9,442 nucleotides of DNA from Alphaproteobacteria bacterium (GTDB lineage: Bacteria > Pseudomonadota > Alphaproteobacteria > CAAHEQ01 > UBA3637), in the NCBI GenBank assembly GCA_017555325.1, contig JAFZGR010000191.1, forward strand, positions 1 through 9,442, given 5' to 3'. The notes beneath the pieces were generated by a model. The model was not told the DNA's origin. It saw only the letters and a program-made list of their open reading frames with translations, and did no database searches. Of this stretch, positions 1-6,092 are shown in pieces (position 1 is the stretch's first letter; every line of letters begins with the position of its first letter). The position numbers were made by a program, and so were the translations under genes.

Positions 1-26
1 CTTGATTTTACAAAAAACATGATAAT

Positions 27-64
27 CGGTAAAATTTTTCGCTTTTCGGTAATTATTCGGTAAA
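27..64. repeat. Three short direct repeats, CGGTAA
   Basis: CGGTAA occurs at 27-32, 47-52 and 58-63, at steps of 20 and 11 bp, close to two and one helical turns. The unit contains CGGTA, the half-site of the palindromes around the hipBA promoter. This could be a set of half-operators for the local HipB or simply AT-rich chance similarity; the units are short. Confidence 0.45.
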
Positions 65-73
65 TATTTAAGG

Positions 74-119
74 CAACATGTGACAATTTGTCACGTGTTG
101 GTTACAATCTGTAACCAAC
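74..119. repeat. Two abutting palindromes (sites 1 and 2 of a cluster)
   Basis: Site 1 has 13-bp arms at 74-86 and 88-100 around a single T, with one mismatch that would be a G:U pair in RNA. Site 2 is a perfect 10-bp inverted repeat, GTTGGTTACA (97-106) and TGTAACCAAC (110-119), with loop ATC. They share GTTG at 97-100, and the core centres (87 and 108) are 21 bp apart, about two helical turns. Such a layout suits binding of a dimeric protein on one DNA face, but it could also form cruciforms or RNA hairpins. Confidence 0.75.
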
Positions 120-163
120 TGATAACTCAAAATATGTAAATTCAAACATTTATTATTCATTTT

Positions 164-198
164 CAGTTGTCTACAATTGGTAGTCGACTGGTTACTCA
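164..198. repeat. Imperfect palindrome (site 3) in a duplicated 28-bp unit
   Basis: Arms at 164-174 and 180-190 pair at 9 of 11 positions plus one wobble, around loop AATTG. The stretch 171-198 is also a direct, degenerate copy of 102-129: about 20 of 28 bases agree by eye, including TACAAT early and ACTCA at the end. The unit therefore repeats at a 69-bp step, with the palindrome embedded in each copy. Confidence 0.6.
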
Positions 199-218
199 TT
201 CTTTTTTTGTTTTCTTAT

Positions 219-246
219 GCAACTGGCTACAATTTGTAGACGTTTC
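219..246. repeat. Palindrome (site 4 of the cluster)
   Basis: CTACAA (227-232), a central T, then TTGTAG (234-239). Partial outer symmetry extends to AAC on the left and GTT on the right. It shares the ACAATTTGT core with site 1 and CTACAAT with site 3. Its centre is 56 bp from that of site 3. Confidence 0.6.
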
Positions 247-302
247 AGATCCTTCGGCTTTACTTATCGAGATATTCCGTCTGATCTGAATTTTAAGAAT
301 GT

Positions 303-1553
303 TTAGTTCTTTTGTATCATAAAAACATGTTTCTCTATTATTTTAATTATAACAGAATAAACATCTGATTGAGTATCAGCAGATGAATTAAGAATATCTG
401 CAAGTTCATTGGCTTTTGTCAGTATTTTTGCCGACAGAGAGTCTAATCTTTTAAGTATAAAATCTGTACGGTAGCCTGAAATTTCTGATAATTTTTCAAA
501 ATTTTCACGTTTTACTCTGCTCATATAATATTTTGATGCACATAATTTCATCGCCATTCTATGTTTATTATAATAAGGAGCCATAATTGCTGTGCACATT
601 AAATCATAGCAAGGAGCTAAGTTTGGAACATCATTTTTATAAAGAATAGAGAAGTTTTTAGCATGCGCATCACCATTTCCTATGAGATAGTTGAAAATAA
701 CTAAATCAATAAAAGCTATTTTGCTAGGAGCAGGTGCTTTTATTTTATCTAAAAGCTCAAAGCAAGATACCAGATTGGGACCTCCATCACTTTCATATTT
801 GTTTTCAGGCAAGACATTTAGTATTTGGCAAAAATCTTCTTGATGTATTCTTGCCCATAATCCGTTGTTTTTTTCTCTATCATATCTTTCAACCACGTAG
901 AAATTTTTATCTTTTATTGTTTTAATAAAACATTCTGGTGTGTTCAAGCCGCAAGCTTTAGCTAATTTCATGCAGAACAATTCATTAAATACTGTATCTT
1001 TATATCCTTCAATATTAGGTTTTATAATGTGGGTTGAAGGAGTTCCGTTTAAGGGGAGCGCTAACTTGTTATCGATAATGCACGCTATTAATTTATCTTG
1101 CGCACCAGAACCAGAAATCCGAAAATCGTCATCTCCAATATATAAAGGCCTAACTTTTAATGAGTTAAGAATATCATATGCTTCTTCATCTTCTATGTAT
1201 CTATATTCTGGTTTTGAGGGATCTTGCAATCTAGCATTTTGAGGTTGTACGGAGATTGCTCCAGCACAATCAGCACCAATACCTTTTAATAGGGCAAATG
1301 TATTACGACTATCTGTTTTTAATATTCTTGCTATTTGTGTTCTAGCTACATCTTCAGGTAATAATCCATCAAAGAATGGTCTAACTACATTGTCATTAAA
1401 AATACTTTCATTGAGAGGTAAACTAGCAGAAAGAGGGGAACGATCGTTATTTGCTAAATATTTTGCATCGTATTGAAAAGACAACTCGCCATTATTGTAA
1501 CTTAAGCAGCCAGCTAACTTATTTTTAAAATACACATTTAATACTTCAGTCAT
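303..1553 (-). CDS. hipA: HipA-family serine/threonine kinase toxin
   Basis: This is the toxin of a type II HipBA module. The known family phosphorylates a translation factor (GltX for E. coli HipA), halting translation and causing growth arrest or persistence in the cytosol; this protein's own target is unknown. At 416 residues it is near full family length (E. coli HipA is 440). An N-terminal HipA domain (about 4-101) includes SPLSASLPL. The kinase part has FRISGSGAQDK (144-154), with S147 aligning by eye to the E. coli autophosphorylation serine S150. It also has TPSTHIIKP (171-179), VERYDR (221-226), QEDFCQ (238-243), YESDGGP (253-259), catalytic-loop IGNGDAHAKN with D295, and metal-binding D317 in PCYD. 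No key residue is missing, so it looks active. It follows hipB with a TAATG stop-start overlap, so translation is probably coupled. Confidence 0.95.
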   Translation of the reverse strand: MTEVLNVYFKNKLAGCLSYNNGELSFQYDAKYLANNDRSPLSASLPLNESIFNDNVVRPFFDGLLPEDVARTQIARILKTDSRNTFALLKGIGADCAGAISVQPQNARLQDPSKPEYRYIEDEEAYDILNSLKVRPLYIGDDDFRISGSGAQDKLIACIIDNKLALPLNGTPSTHIIKPNIEGYKDTVFNELFCMKLAKACGLNTPECFIKTIKDKNFYVVERYDREKNNGLWARIHQEDFCQILNVLPENKYESDGGPNLVSCFELLDKIKAPAPSKIAFIDLVIFNYLIGNGDAHAKNFSILYKNDVPNLAPCYDLMCTAIMAPYYNKHRMAMKLCASKYYMSRVKRENFEKLSEISGYRTDFILKRLDSLSAKILTKANELADILNSSADTQSDVYSVIIKIIEKHVFMIQKN

Positions 1554-1783
1554 TACTTATTCACCCATTTATTGAAAATATATAAATTTAATCCAAGAGC
1601 TTTTACAACAAGTAATAACTTACCTGTTTGGATGTTATTTTTGCCATTTTCAAGATCACTAATGAAACGACGGCCTGTTCCAGATATACCGGCAAGTTCT
1701 TCTTGGCTAAGGCCTTGTTCTTTACGAGTATCTCGTATTAATTTTCCTATATCTTCCATTGTTGTTAAATCTTGGCTATTCAT
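1553..1783 (-). CDS. hipB: HipB-family antitoxin and autorepressor (Xre-type HTH)
   Basis: A 76-residue DNA-binding antitoxin which, as known for HipB, should bind HipA and repress its own operon. The HTH domain spans about residues 12-66: IGKLIRDTRKEQGLSQEEL, then a recognition helix near GTGRRFISDLENG (36-48), then a short C-terminal strand LNLYIF as in HipB. The start chosen is ATG at 1783 because AGAGG (1790-1794) sits 6 nt upstream. An in-frame TTG at 1817-1819 would add 12 residues, but it overlaps the promoter -10 and lies upstream of the expected transcript start. The stop shares one base with the hipA start. Confidence 0.93.
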   Translation of the reverse strand: MNSQDLTTMEDIGKLIRDTRKEQGLSQEELAGISGTGRRFISDLENGKNNIQTGKLLLVVKALGLNLYIFNKWVNK

Positions 1784-1803
1784 AATAAACCTCTTTTTTT
1801 TGC

Positions 1804-1815
1804 TACCGTTCGGTA
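1804..1815. promoter_or_regulatory. hipBA operator O1
   Basis: TACCG-TT-CGGTA is a perfect 5-bp inverted repeat; the flanks G.TACCG and CGGTA.C extend the symmetry. It overlaps the expected transcription start, a position from which bound HipB would block RNA polymerase. HipB as binder is inferred from position and from the family's autorepression. Confidence 0.75.
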
Positions 1816-1817
1816 TC

Positions 1818-1846
1818 AATATAGCCTAAAATTATATAAATGTCAA
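1818..1846 (-). promoter_or_regulatory. hipBA sigma70-type promoter
   Basis: On the minus strand, -35 TTGACA (1841-1846) and -10 TATATT (1818-1823) are separated by exactly 17 bp. The expected start near 1811 falls inside operator O1 and leaves a leader of about 28 nt before hipB. This is among the strongest promoters in the window, consistent with a strong promoter held down by autorepression. Confidence 0.85.
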
Positions 1847-1854
1847 GTTTTTGT

Positions 1855-1866
1855 TACCGATCAGTG
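1855..1866. promoter_or_regulatory. hipBA operator O2 (degenerate)
   Basis: TACCG-AT-CAGTG, preceded by GT and followed by TC. The left half is intact and the right half matches CGGTA at 3 of 5 positions. Its centre is 51 bp from O1, just upstream of the -35 box, so O1 and O2 bracket the promoter. Confidence 0.6.
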
Positions 1867-1904
1867 TCATAATTGTTATATATGAGCAAATTTTTACTTT
1901 TCGT

Positions 1905-1916
1905 TCCCGAACGGTA
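1905..1916. promoter_or_regulatory. hipBA operator O3
   Basis: TCCCG-AA-CGGTA with outer GT..AC flanks, giving an inverted repeat with one mismatch. Its centre is 50 bp from O2. It lies between hipB and the 3' end of the neighbouring gene and matches the O1 pattern closely. Confidence 0.65.
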
Positions 1917-1973
1917 ACATTTTGCAATTTTTAAATTTTTTATTCGTCAGTTTGAGTAATTAAACTTTATATA

Positions 1974-2684
1974 TCAATTTGATCGATCTAATTCTTTTTT
2001 TAATTCATTCCATGTTTTATTAAATAATTTATATTTAAATAAAAAATCGAGCATTTGTGAAATAAAATCCATTTGTAAAGGAATATTCTGTTTTAGGTTT
2101 TCAATAATATTTAAGCACTCTTGTTTCTTTGCTAATGCAAGTTCTGTTTTATTTTCTAAAAGTGCCAATTCATATCCTAAGCGAGTACTATTTAATAAAT
2201 TTATTGCACTTGGATTGCCTACAATAAGATTTTGTTGCATAGTCCACAATGATGAAATAACACCTAATTCTTTGTTGCAGTGCATTTTATAAAAAAGTGT
2301 ATAACTTAAAACACCAGAATAGTTCATAAGTTCATTTTGAATTGAATTTCTAGCGATATTATCTCCAAATGTTTTACAATATCCTTCAATATATTTTATG
2401 TTTTGCTCAAAATTTGTATTATCGAATTTATTATTAAGTTCATCAAGGAAACATTTAAGAATACCATATATTGCACTACATTTTGTTGCTAAAGAAATAA
2501 TTATACGTTCTTTTTCATTGAAATAAAAAACAATAGAAGAAAACAATGCTATTAAAGAACTACCAAATATTCCCAATAAAACATTACTAACAAAAGTATT
2601 TTTTCCATCAAAATGATAAGCCATATACAAACTTAACATTGATATGAAAATAAAAATATAAATGCTATTTCTATATACTTTCAT
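1974..2684 (-). CDS. Hypothetical protein with two N-terminal TM segments
   Basis: I do not recognise this 236-residue protein. Two hydrophobic segments, about residues 7-23 and 33-55, form a hairpin; the remaining 180 residues are predicted helical, charged and cytosolic, with Lys, Asn and Leu dominating and six cysteines. There is no visible catalytic motif. The start is supported by AGAGG 6-7 nt before ATG. It points toward hipBA but has its own leader, and hipB has its own promoter in the gap. The codons are very AT-rich, with many AAT, ATT and TTA, more so than in the genes from 3068 onward, suggesting accessory or transferred DNA. The layout (2TM plus helical domain) occurs in some defence-associated membrane proteins, but that alone does not support a defence role. 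Confidence 0.75.
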   Translation of the reverse strand: MKVYRNSIYIFIFISMLSLYMAYHFDGKNTFVSNVLLGIFGSSLIALFSSIVFYFNEKERIIISLATKCSAIYGILKCFLDELNNKFDNTNFEQNIKYIEGYCKTFGDNIARNSIQNELMNYSGVLSYTLFYKMHCNKELGVISSLWTMQQNLIVGNPSAINLLNSTRLGYELALLENKTELALAKKQECLNIIENLKQNIPLQMDFISQMLDFLFKYKLFNKTWNELKKELDRSN

Positions 2685-2847
2685 TATTTTCCTCTATTTT
2701 ATGATTACTTTCCTGTTATTTCCTTTATCAGGTTTAATAAGAAGAAGTTTGTTGTTTAGTTATAAAACTTTGCAACATTTTAGCTATTATAACCTTATTA
2801 TTCAATAAAAAAGATGAAAAACAAACTTAAATTTAATTAAAATATCT

Positions 2848-2884
2848 AGATACTAGCTCAGACCAGATTGAGCTTTATCTTTTT
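2848..2884. other. Hairpin, possible terminator
   Basis: Stem AGATA (2848-2852) plus AGCTCA (2855-2860) pairs with TGAGCT (2869-2874) plus TATCT (2876-2880), with a small internal bulge and loop GACCAGAT. TTTT follows on the plus strand (2881-2884). Read on the minus strand it overlaps the stop of the small frame at 2858 and runs into an AT-rich tail. The direction of action is unclear. Confidence 0.5.
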
Positions 2885-2995
2885 ATAAGTATCGGGAATA
2901 TAAAGATATTCAAAAATCTTAAATCCAATGGGGTCCGGTCCACCACCATTTATAAAAAGAGGATGTTTCACCACTTTTTTGTATATAGAAAACAT
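2858..2995 (-). pseudogene. Possible 45-codon ORF or gene remnant
   Basis: An ATG-started minus-strand frame encoding 45 residues that include HPLFINGGGPDPIGF and EYLYIPDTYKK. The GGT GGT GGA CCG GAC CCC run is unusually GC-rich for this AT-rich gap, which is why I noticed it. No Shine-Dalgarno sequence precedes the ATG. The frame is continuous with, and in the same phase as, the ferritin-like gene after that gene's TAA, with the terminator between them. I do not recognise the peptide. It may be the tail of a decayed gene, a real small protein or chance. Confidence 0.28.
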
Positions 2996-3021
2996 TTGTC
3001 TAGCTGTTAGTTTTTTTATAC

Positions 3022-3047
3022 AAAAAAGCAGAGCGTTTTGCTCTGCT
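3022..3047 (-). terminator. Intrinsic terminator of the ferritin-like gene
   Basis: The 8-bp perfect stem AGCAGAGC/GCTCTGCT (3027-3034 and 3040-3047) with a 5-nt loop is followed on the minus strand by a T-run (3022-3026). It lies 20 nt past the stop at 3068. Confidence 0.88.
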
Positions 3048-3067
3048 GATAATTTTGATATATCTGT

Positions 3068-3364
3068 TTATTCGGAAATGTTATCTAATGTTTCTTGTGC
3101 TCCGTAAGTATACTCCTGTGCATCTGTCGGAGATAAAATTTCTAGTAACTTATTTAATCCGCCAACATGATGTTTTTCATCAAGGGCGATTTCAGCCAAA
3201 ACAGTGTGAATTTGAGGGTTGTCTGTACTTTCTGCAATTTGTTGATAAATTTGAATAGCCTCAAATTCAGATGATATAGCAAATTTAATTGCGCGTAACA
3301 TTTCAATTTCATTTAACTTGCGTTCCGGTGTGTAAACATTTTTGATATTTATAAATTCTGTCAT
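3068..3364 (-). CDS. Small ferritin/rubrerythrin-like di-iron protein
   Basis: A 98-residue helical protein of the ferritin-like superfamily. Helix 1 (about 18-45) carries EFEAIQIYQQIA with candidate iron ligands E33/E35 and Y40; helix 2 (about 50-76) carries DEKHH with the ExxH pair E63-H66. A two-helix, roughly 100-residue form with E and ExxH recalls encapsulated-ferritin and short COG1633-type proteins, which form the four-helix di-iron site by dimerising; no encapsulin gene is in the window. The likely role is iron oxidation or storage, or peroxide handling, in the cytosol. GGGGGGA six nt before the ATG is a strong ribosome site. Its own promoter, Fur-like operator and terminator make it a single-gene unit, though read-through from uppP 86 nt upstream is possible. 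Confidence 0.8.
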   Translation of the reverse strand: MTEFINIKNVYTPERKLNEIEMLRAIKFAISSEFEAIQIYQQIAESTDNPQIHTVLAEIALDEKHHVGGLNKLLEILSPTDAQEYTYGAQETLDNISE

Positions 3365-3383
3365 TTAATCCCCCCTTTTTGAT

Positions 3384-3394
3384 ATGAGACTCAT
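3384..3394. promoter_or_regulatory. Fur-box-like palindrome
   Basis: ATGAG-A-CTCAT is a perfect 5-1-5 inverted repeat. With the following T, ATGAGACTCATT differs at one base from the ATGAGAATCATT core seen in classical Fur boxes. It sits just downstream of the proposed -10, around the transcription start of the ferritin-like gene. Regulation by Fur or a related iron regulator is inferred. Confidence 0.5.
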
Positions 3395-3396
3395 TA

Positions 3397-3424
3397 CATA
3401 TAAGCGTGATTACTTTATTTTCAA
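3397..3424 (-). promoter_or_regulatory. Promoter of the ferritin-like gene
   Basis: Minus strand: -35 TTGAAA (3419-3424), 16-bp spacer, -10 TATATG (3397-3402). The -10 is only fair, but the position, followed by the palindrome and the strong ribosome site, is coherent. Confidence 0.5.
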
Positions 3425-3450
3425 GCGTTCAGATCAGTAGAGGTTGATAA

Positions 3451-4233
3451 TTATACAAAAAGAAATAATAAAATAATGCCGAGTATAATTCGATAACCGG
3501 CAAATACGGCAAATGAGGCTGTTTTTAACCAACGCATTAAAAACCAAACAGCAAATAAGCCAAAAACAGCAGAAGCAGTAACACCTATTCCGATTTGTAA
3601 CCCCATACCGGAAGATAGTTCATTTTTTAAAAATGCTTTGATAAACATATATCCTGCTCCTAACCCAATTACGGGGATGGATAATAACATTGAAAATTTT
3701 GCACAGTCTGTTCTTTGGTACCCTAAAAAGCGAGAGCATGTCATTGTAATGCCGGATCGACTTGTTCCCGGAATGAGCGCTAATACTTGTGCTAAGCCAA
3801 TATAGAGTGCGTGCAAATAAGTTATTTGAACTAGATTTTTTGATTTGGATGAAAATTTATCTGCAACCCACAACAATAAACCATAAAAAATGGAAGTATA
3901 AGCAATAATAGCGGGGGAGCGGAAAACTGCTTCAATAATATTTTCTAAAAAGAAGCCTGCAATTAAAGTGGGCATGGTTGCAATGATAAGAGAAATTCCT
4001 AATTTTTGTTCAGATCCCTTATGCCCAAATCCTGTTAATAACGCTATAATATCTTTTGAAAAGAAAGCACAAACTGCGATTAATGTGCCGACATGTAATG
4101 CAATATCCATTAACAAGTTTTGATTGGATATACCCAATGTATCCATTAAGACTAAGTGTCCGGAAGAACTAACCGGTAAAAACTCGGTTGCACTTTGAAC
4201 GAAGGCTAATAACAAAATAATTTCAAAAGACAT
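3451..4233 (-). CDS. uppP: Undecaprenyl-diphosphatase UppP (BacA)
   Basis: An integral membrane enzyme that removes a phosphate from undecaprenyl diphosphate to regenerate the lipid carrier for peptidoglycan and other surface polymers; overproduction gives bacitracin resistance in known cases. Numbered from ATG 4233 it has 260 residues, a normal family length. Signature 1 is QSATEFLPVSSSGHL (13-27), with E17 and H26 matching catalytic E21 and H30 of E. coli BacA and Q13 at the E17 position, as in many homologues. Signature 2 is PGTSRSG (155-161), with R159 matching R174. Multiple TM helices span the rest. The start at 4233 is chosen for GAGG seven nt upstream; an in-frame TTG at 4254 would place that ribosome site inside the gene. 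It lies 66 nt after the 4300-5061 gene with no terminator between, so the two are probably co-transcribed. Confidence 0.96.
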   Translation of the reverse strand: MSFEIILLLAFVQSATEFLPVSSSGHLVLMDTLGISNQNLLMDIALHVGTLIAVCAFFSKDIIALLTGFGHKGSEQKLGISLIIATMPTLIAGFFLENIIEAVFRSPAIIAYTSIFYGLLLWVADKFSSKSKNLVQITYLHALYIGLAQVLALIPGTSRSGITMTCSRFLGYQRTDCAKFSMLLSIPVIGLGAGYMFIKAFLKNELSSGMGLQIGIGVTASAVFGLFAVWFLMRWLKTASFAVFAGYRIILGIILLFLFV

Positions 4234-4299
4234 CACGACACCTCGTTTTATCAAAAGAATAAATGTTCATGTGTTTTCTGTCAATGAAAAAAGAATACA

Positions 4300-5061
4300 T
4301 TAAAACGAAATTCCAGTGATTTTTGTTGAGTGGTTTAAAACTAAAGTAATTTCTTGTGAAGATCTATCATATTGATATAAACTACTATGACCGTTTTTAT
4401 AGGTTGCAAAAAATAAACTTGTGCCAGTTTCATTAAATCCCAAAGCGGTTACGTCAAAGGCAATAAATTGTCTGAGCTGTCCGATTTTGAAATCCAACAA
4501 GCGAATTGTTTCGTTAGAATAAACAGCATATTCCGTTTCTTCGGCATTGAGTGCAAAATATACAGTATTTGGATAAATTTTTTCATCTTGTTTCATGATC
4601 CGTTTTGTTAATTGCATTGCGGGATTTATATAATAAAGAGCTCCTGTTTTGCTAAAAAAAGGAGGATACATAGCAGCCGAAAAAGAATCGATCAAATGGA
4701 ATTTTTTACGAGCTTTTTTAAAAATAAATGTCTCACCCATTCCGTGAGGGCTAAGTAAATCAGCACGTAAGAAGGCTAATTGTGCATGAGGAGTGTTGAG
4801 TAATGTTGGATAATAACAATACCCGTTATGCGTAATAATCGGTTCTGGAGATTGTTGCTGAAAGTTTGCCATTGTCCATAAAAAGCGGGTTTGTTTTCCG
4901 TCAATTTCAACACCTGTCAATATGGTATGATCTGATGAAAATGTTGCAAAGGGGGGAATGTTTTTCATCAATACCACTCTATCGTCCCGCATTACGGTCC
5001 ATAATTGGTGGTTGTCATCAATAAAAAATACCCGATAAAGGGACAAAATTGAATTTGTCAT
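4300..5061 (-). CDS. Hypothetical protein, possibly beta-propeller-like
   Basis: I cannot name this family. The protein has 253 residues from ATG 5061, no signal peptide and no TM segment, so it is predicted cytosolic. It is strand-rich, with recurring short units such as LYYINPAMQ, EYAVYSNETIRLLDF, SLFFATYKNG and SSLYQYDRSS, which resemble WD40/TolB-type propeller blades; about five or six blades would fit. AAGG seven nt before the ATG supports this start over the TTG two codons earlier. It is the first gene of a likely two-gene operon with uppP and is transcribed divergently from moxR. An envelope-related role is only suggested by the uppP neighbour. Confidence 0.7.
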   Translation of the reverse strand: MTNSILSLYRVFFIDDNHQLWTVMRDDRVVLMKNIPPFATFSSDHTILTGVEIDGKQTRFLWTMANFQQQSPEPIITHNGYCYYPTLLNTPHAQLAFLRADLLSPHGMGETFIFKKARKKFHLIDSFSAAMYPPFFSKTGALYYINPAMQLTKRIMKQDEKIYPNTVYFALNAEETEYAVYSNETIRLLDFKIGQLRQFIAFDVTALGFNETGTSLFFATYKNGHSSLYQYDRSSQEITLVLNHSTKITGISF

Positions 5062-5090
5062 TTGCAATCCTTATAAAAGCAGTATATATT
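5062..5090 (+). promoter_or_regulatory. Promoter of the moxR operon
   Basis: Plus strand: -35 TTGCAA (5062-5067), 17-bp spacer, -10 TATATT (5085-5090), giving a leader of about 35 nt with GGAG before moxR. The -35 abuts the ATG of the divergent gene, and the two -10 boxes overlap by two bases, so the promoters should exclude each other. Confidence 0.6.
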
Positions 5091-5108
5091 ATTTTAAATA
5101 AAATGCAA
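5081..5108 (-). promoter_or_regulatory. Promoter of the 4300-5061/uppP operon
   Basis: Minus strand: -35 TTGCAT (5103-5108), 16-bp spacer, -10 TATACT (5081-5086). The start would be about 20 nt before the ATG. Its -10 overlaps that of the divergent moxR promoter. Confidence 0.55.
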
Positions 5109-5131
5109 CTTTAAATAACGGAGTAATAAAA

Positions 5132-6091
5132 ATGTCTTTACATAAAGAGTTTCAAAATTTGGAAAACTACATGAATTCTTGTATTATCGGGCAACCGGAT
5201 CTTGTTCGTAAATTAATTTTAGCTCTGCTATGTAATGGACATTTATTGGTAGAAGGAACGCCTGGGTTGGCTAAAACAAAAACCATTAAAATTTTGTCCG
5301 GAGCTATTTCTGCGAATGAACAACGTATTCAATTTACACCGGATCTATTACCGGCAGATATTACTGGCAGTGATGTATTTAGACCAGAAACAAATCAGTT
5401 TTTATTTCAAAAAGGGCCTATTTTCAGTAATTTAATTTTAGCAGATGAAATTAATCGTGCACCGGCTAAAGTGCAATCTGCACTATTAGAAGCTATGGGA
5501 GAAAGACAAGTGACTGTTGGAGCAACAACTTATCGCTTGCCCGACTTGTTTATGGTAATGGCAACTCAAAACCCCATTGAACAAGAGGGAACATATACTT
5601 TGCCGGAGGCCCAGTTAGACCGATTTTTATTTTATGTAAAAATCAGCTATCCGGATATTGAATCTGAACGAAAAATTTTAAAATTAATTCGAAAAGAAGA
5701 ACGTCAGGAACCCCTTCCAGAAATTAAAAAATTAACGGAATACACGATTTTTGATGCTCGTCAAGAAGTGGCAAACATATATATGTCACCGGAAATTGAA
5801 GAATATTTAATTCAGTTGGTCATGGCTACCCGTCATCCGGAACCATATGGTTCAGATTTAGACAAATATATCGGATTCGCCGTCAGTCCACGAGGCACAA
5901 TTGCTTTAGATATTGCTTCACGAGCACATGCGTGGTTGAGTGGTCGTGATTATGTTATTCCTGAAGATGTAAAAGCAATTGTATATGATGTTTTAAGACA
6001 TAGAATTTTGCCATCCTTTGAAGCACGAAGTAGTGGCATTACTGCTGAAAAAATTATAGAAATGCTTTTACAACGAGTGCCGATGGTTTAA
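5132..6091 (+). CDS. moxR: MoxR-family AAA+ ATPase
   Basis: A cytosolic chaperone-like ATPase of the MoxR clade, which works with vWA-domain partners to activate or assemble protein complexes. The 319 residues are typical. Walker A is GTPGLAKT (42-49, K48); Walker B is LADEINRAP (103-111, D105 and E106); sensor 1 is MATQNP (143-148, N147); the LDRF arginine finger is R164; and SPRG near 255 supplies the sensor 2 arginine, followed by the lid helices. GGAG eight nt before the ATG gives good initiation. It is the first gene of a four-gene operon, with one base between its stop and the next start, and the neighbouring DUF58 protein is its expected partner. The gene symbol is the family name; no specific substrate can be read from the sequence. 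Confidence 0.95.
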   Translation: MSLHKEFQNLENYMNSCIIGQPDLVRKLILALLCNGHLLVEGTPGLAKTKTIKILSGAISANEQRIQFTPDLLPADITGSDVFRPETNQFLFQKGPIFSNLILADEINRAPAKVQSALLEAMGERQVTVGATTYRLPDLFMVMATQNPIEQEGTYTLPEAQLDRFLFYVKISYPDIESERKILKLIRKEERQEPLPEIKKLTEYTIFDARQEVANIYMSPEIEEYLIQLVMATRHPEPYGSDLDKYIGFAVSPRGTIALDIASRAHAWLSGRDYVIPEDVKAIVYDVLRHRILPSFEARSSGITAEKIIEMLLQRVPMV

Positions 6092-6092
6092 T

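Larger units (their letters stand above)
1..302. other. Non-coding region downstream of hipA, rich in repeats and palindromes
   Basis: No convincing reading frame is seen. The stretch holds three CGGTAA direct repeats (27-64), four palindromes sharing an ACAATNNGT-type core (74-239) and a longer-range inverted repeat TTCAGATC/GATCTGAA (244-251 and 283-290, 31-nt loop). The last lies just past the hipA stop and could fold in the hipA transcript, but it lacks a T-tract, so I do not call it a terminator. Confidence 0.7.
2685..3021. other. Mostly non-coding stretch between the 2TM gene and the ferritin-like gene
   Basis: A consensus TATAAT is present on the minus strand at 2786-2791, about 100 nt before the 2TM gene, without a good -35 box. 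Next is the hairpin at 2848-2880, then a possible 45-codon minus-strand frame (2858-2995). Nothing else convincing is seen. Confidence 0.6.

Noticed and set aside
74..246. CRISPR array or integron attC sites
   Set aside because: The palindromes differ in arms and spacing, there are no uniform repeats with unique spacers, no cas or integrase gene is in view, and no conserved attC R/L boxes are recognisable.
1784..1819. A longer hipB starting at TTG 1817-1819
   Set aside because: The TTG overlaps the -10 box and precedes the expected transcription start. ATG 1783 has its own AGAGG site.
734..1829. Open plus-strand frames opposite hipA and hipB
   Set aside because: They are antisense to conserved HipA/HipB motifs and have no start signals.
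2922..2946. A tRNA 3'-end-like string ending in CCACCA, as a possible attachment-site remnant
   Set aside because: There is no TTCAAAT loop, no pairing acceptor strand and no intact tRNA nearby. The AGCTCAG at 2855 lacks the D-loop GG. The same bases read as codons of the small frame at 2858-2995.
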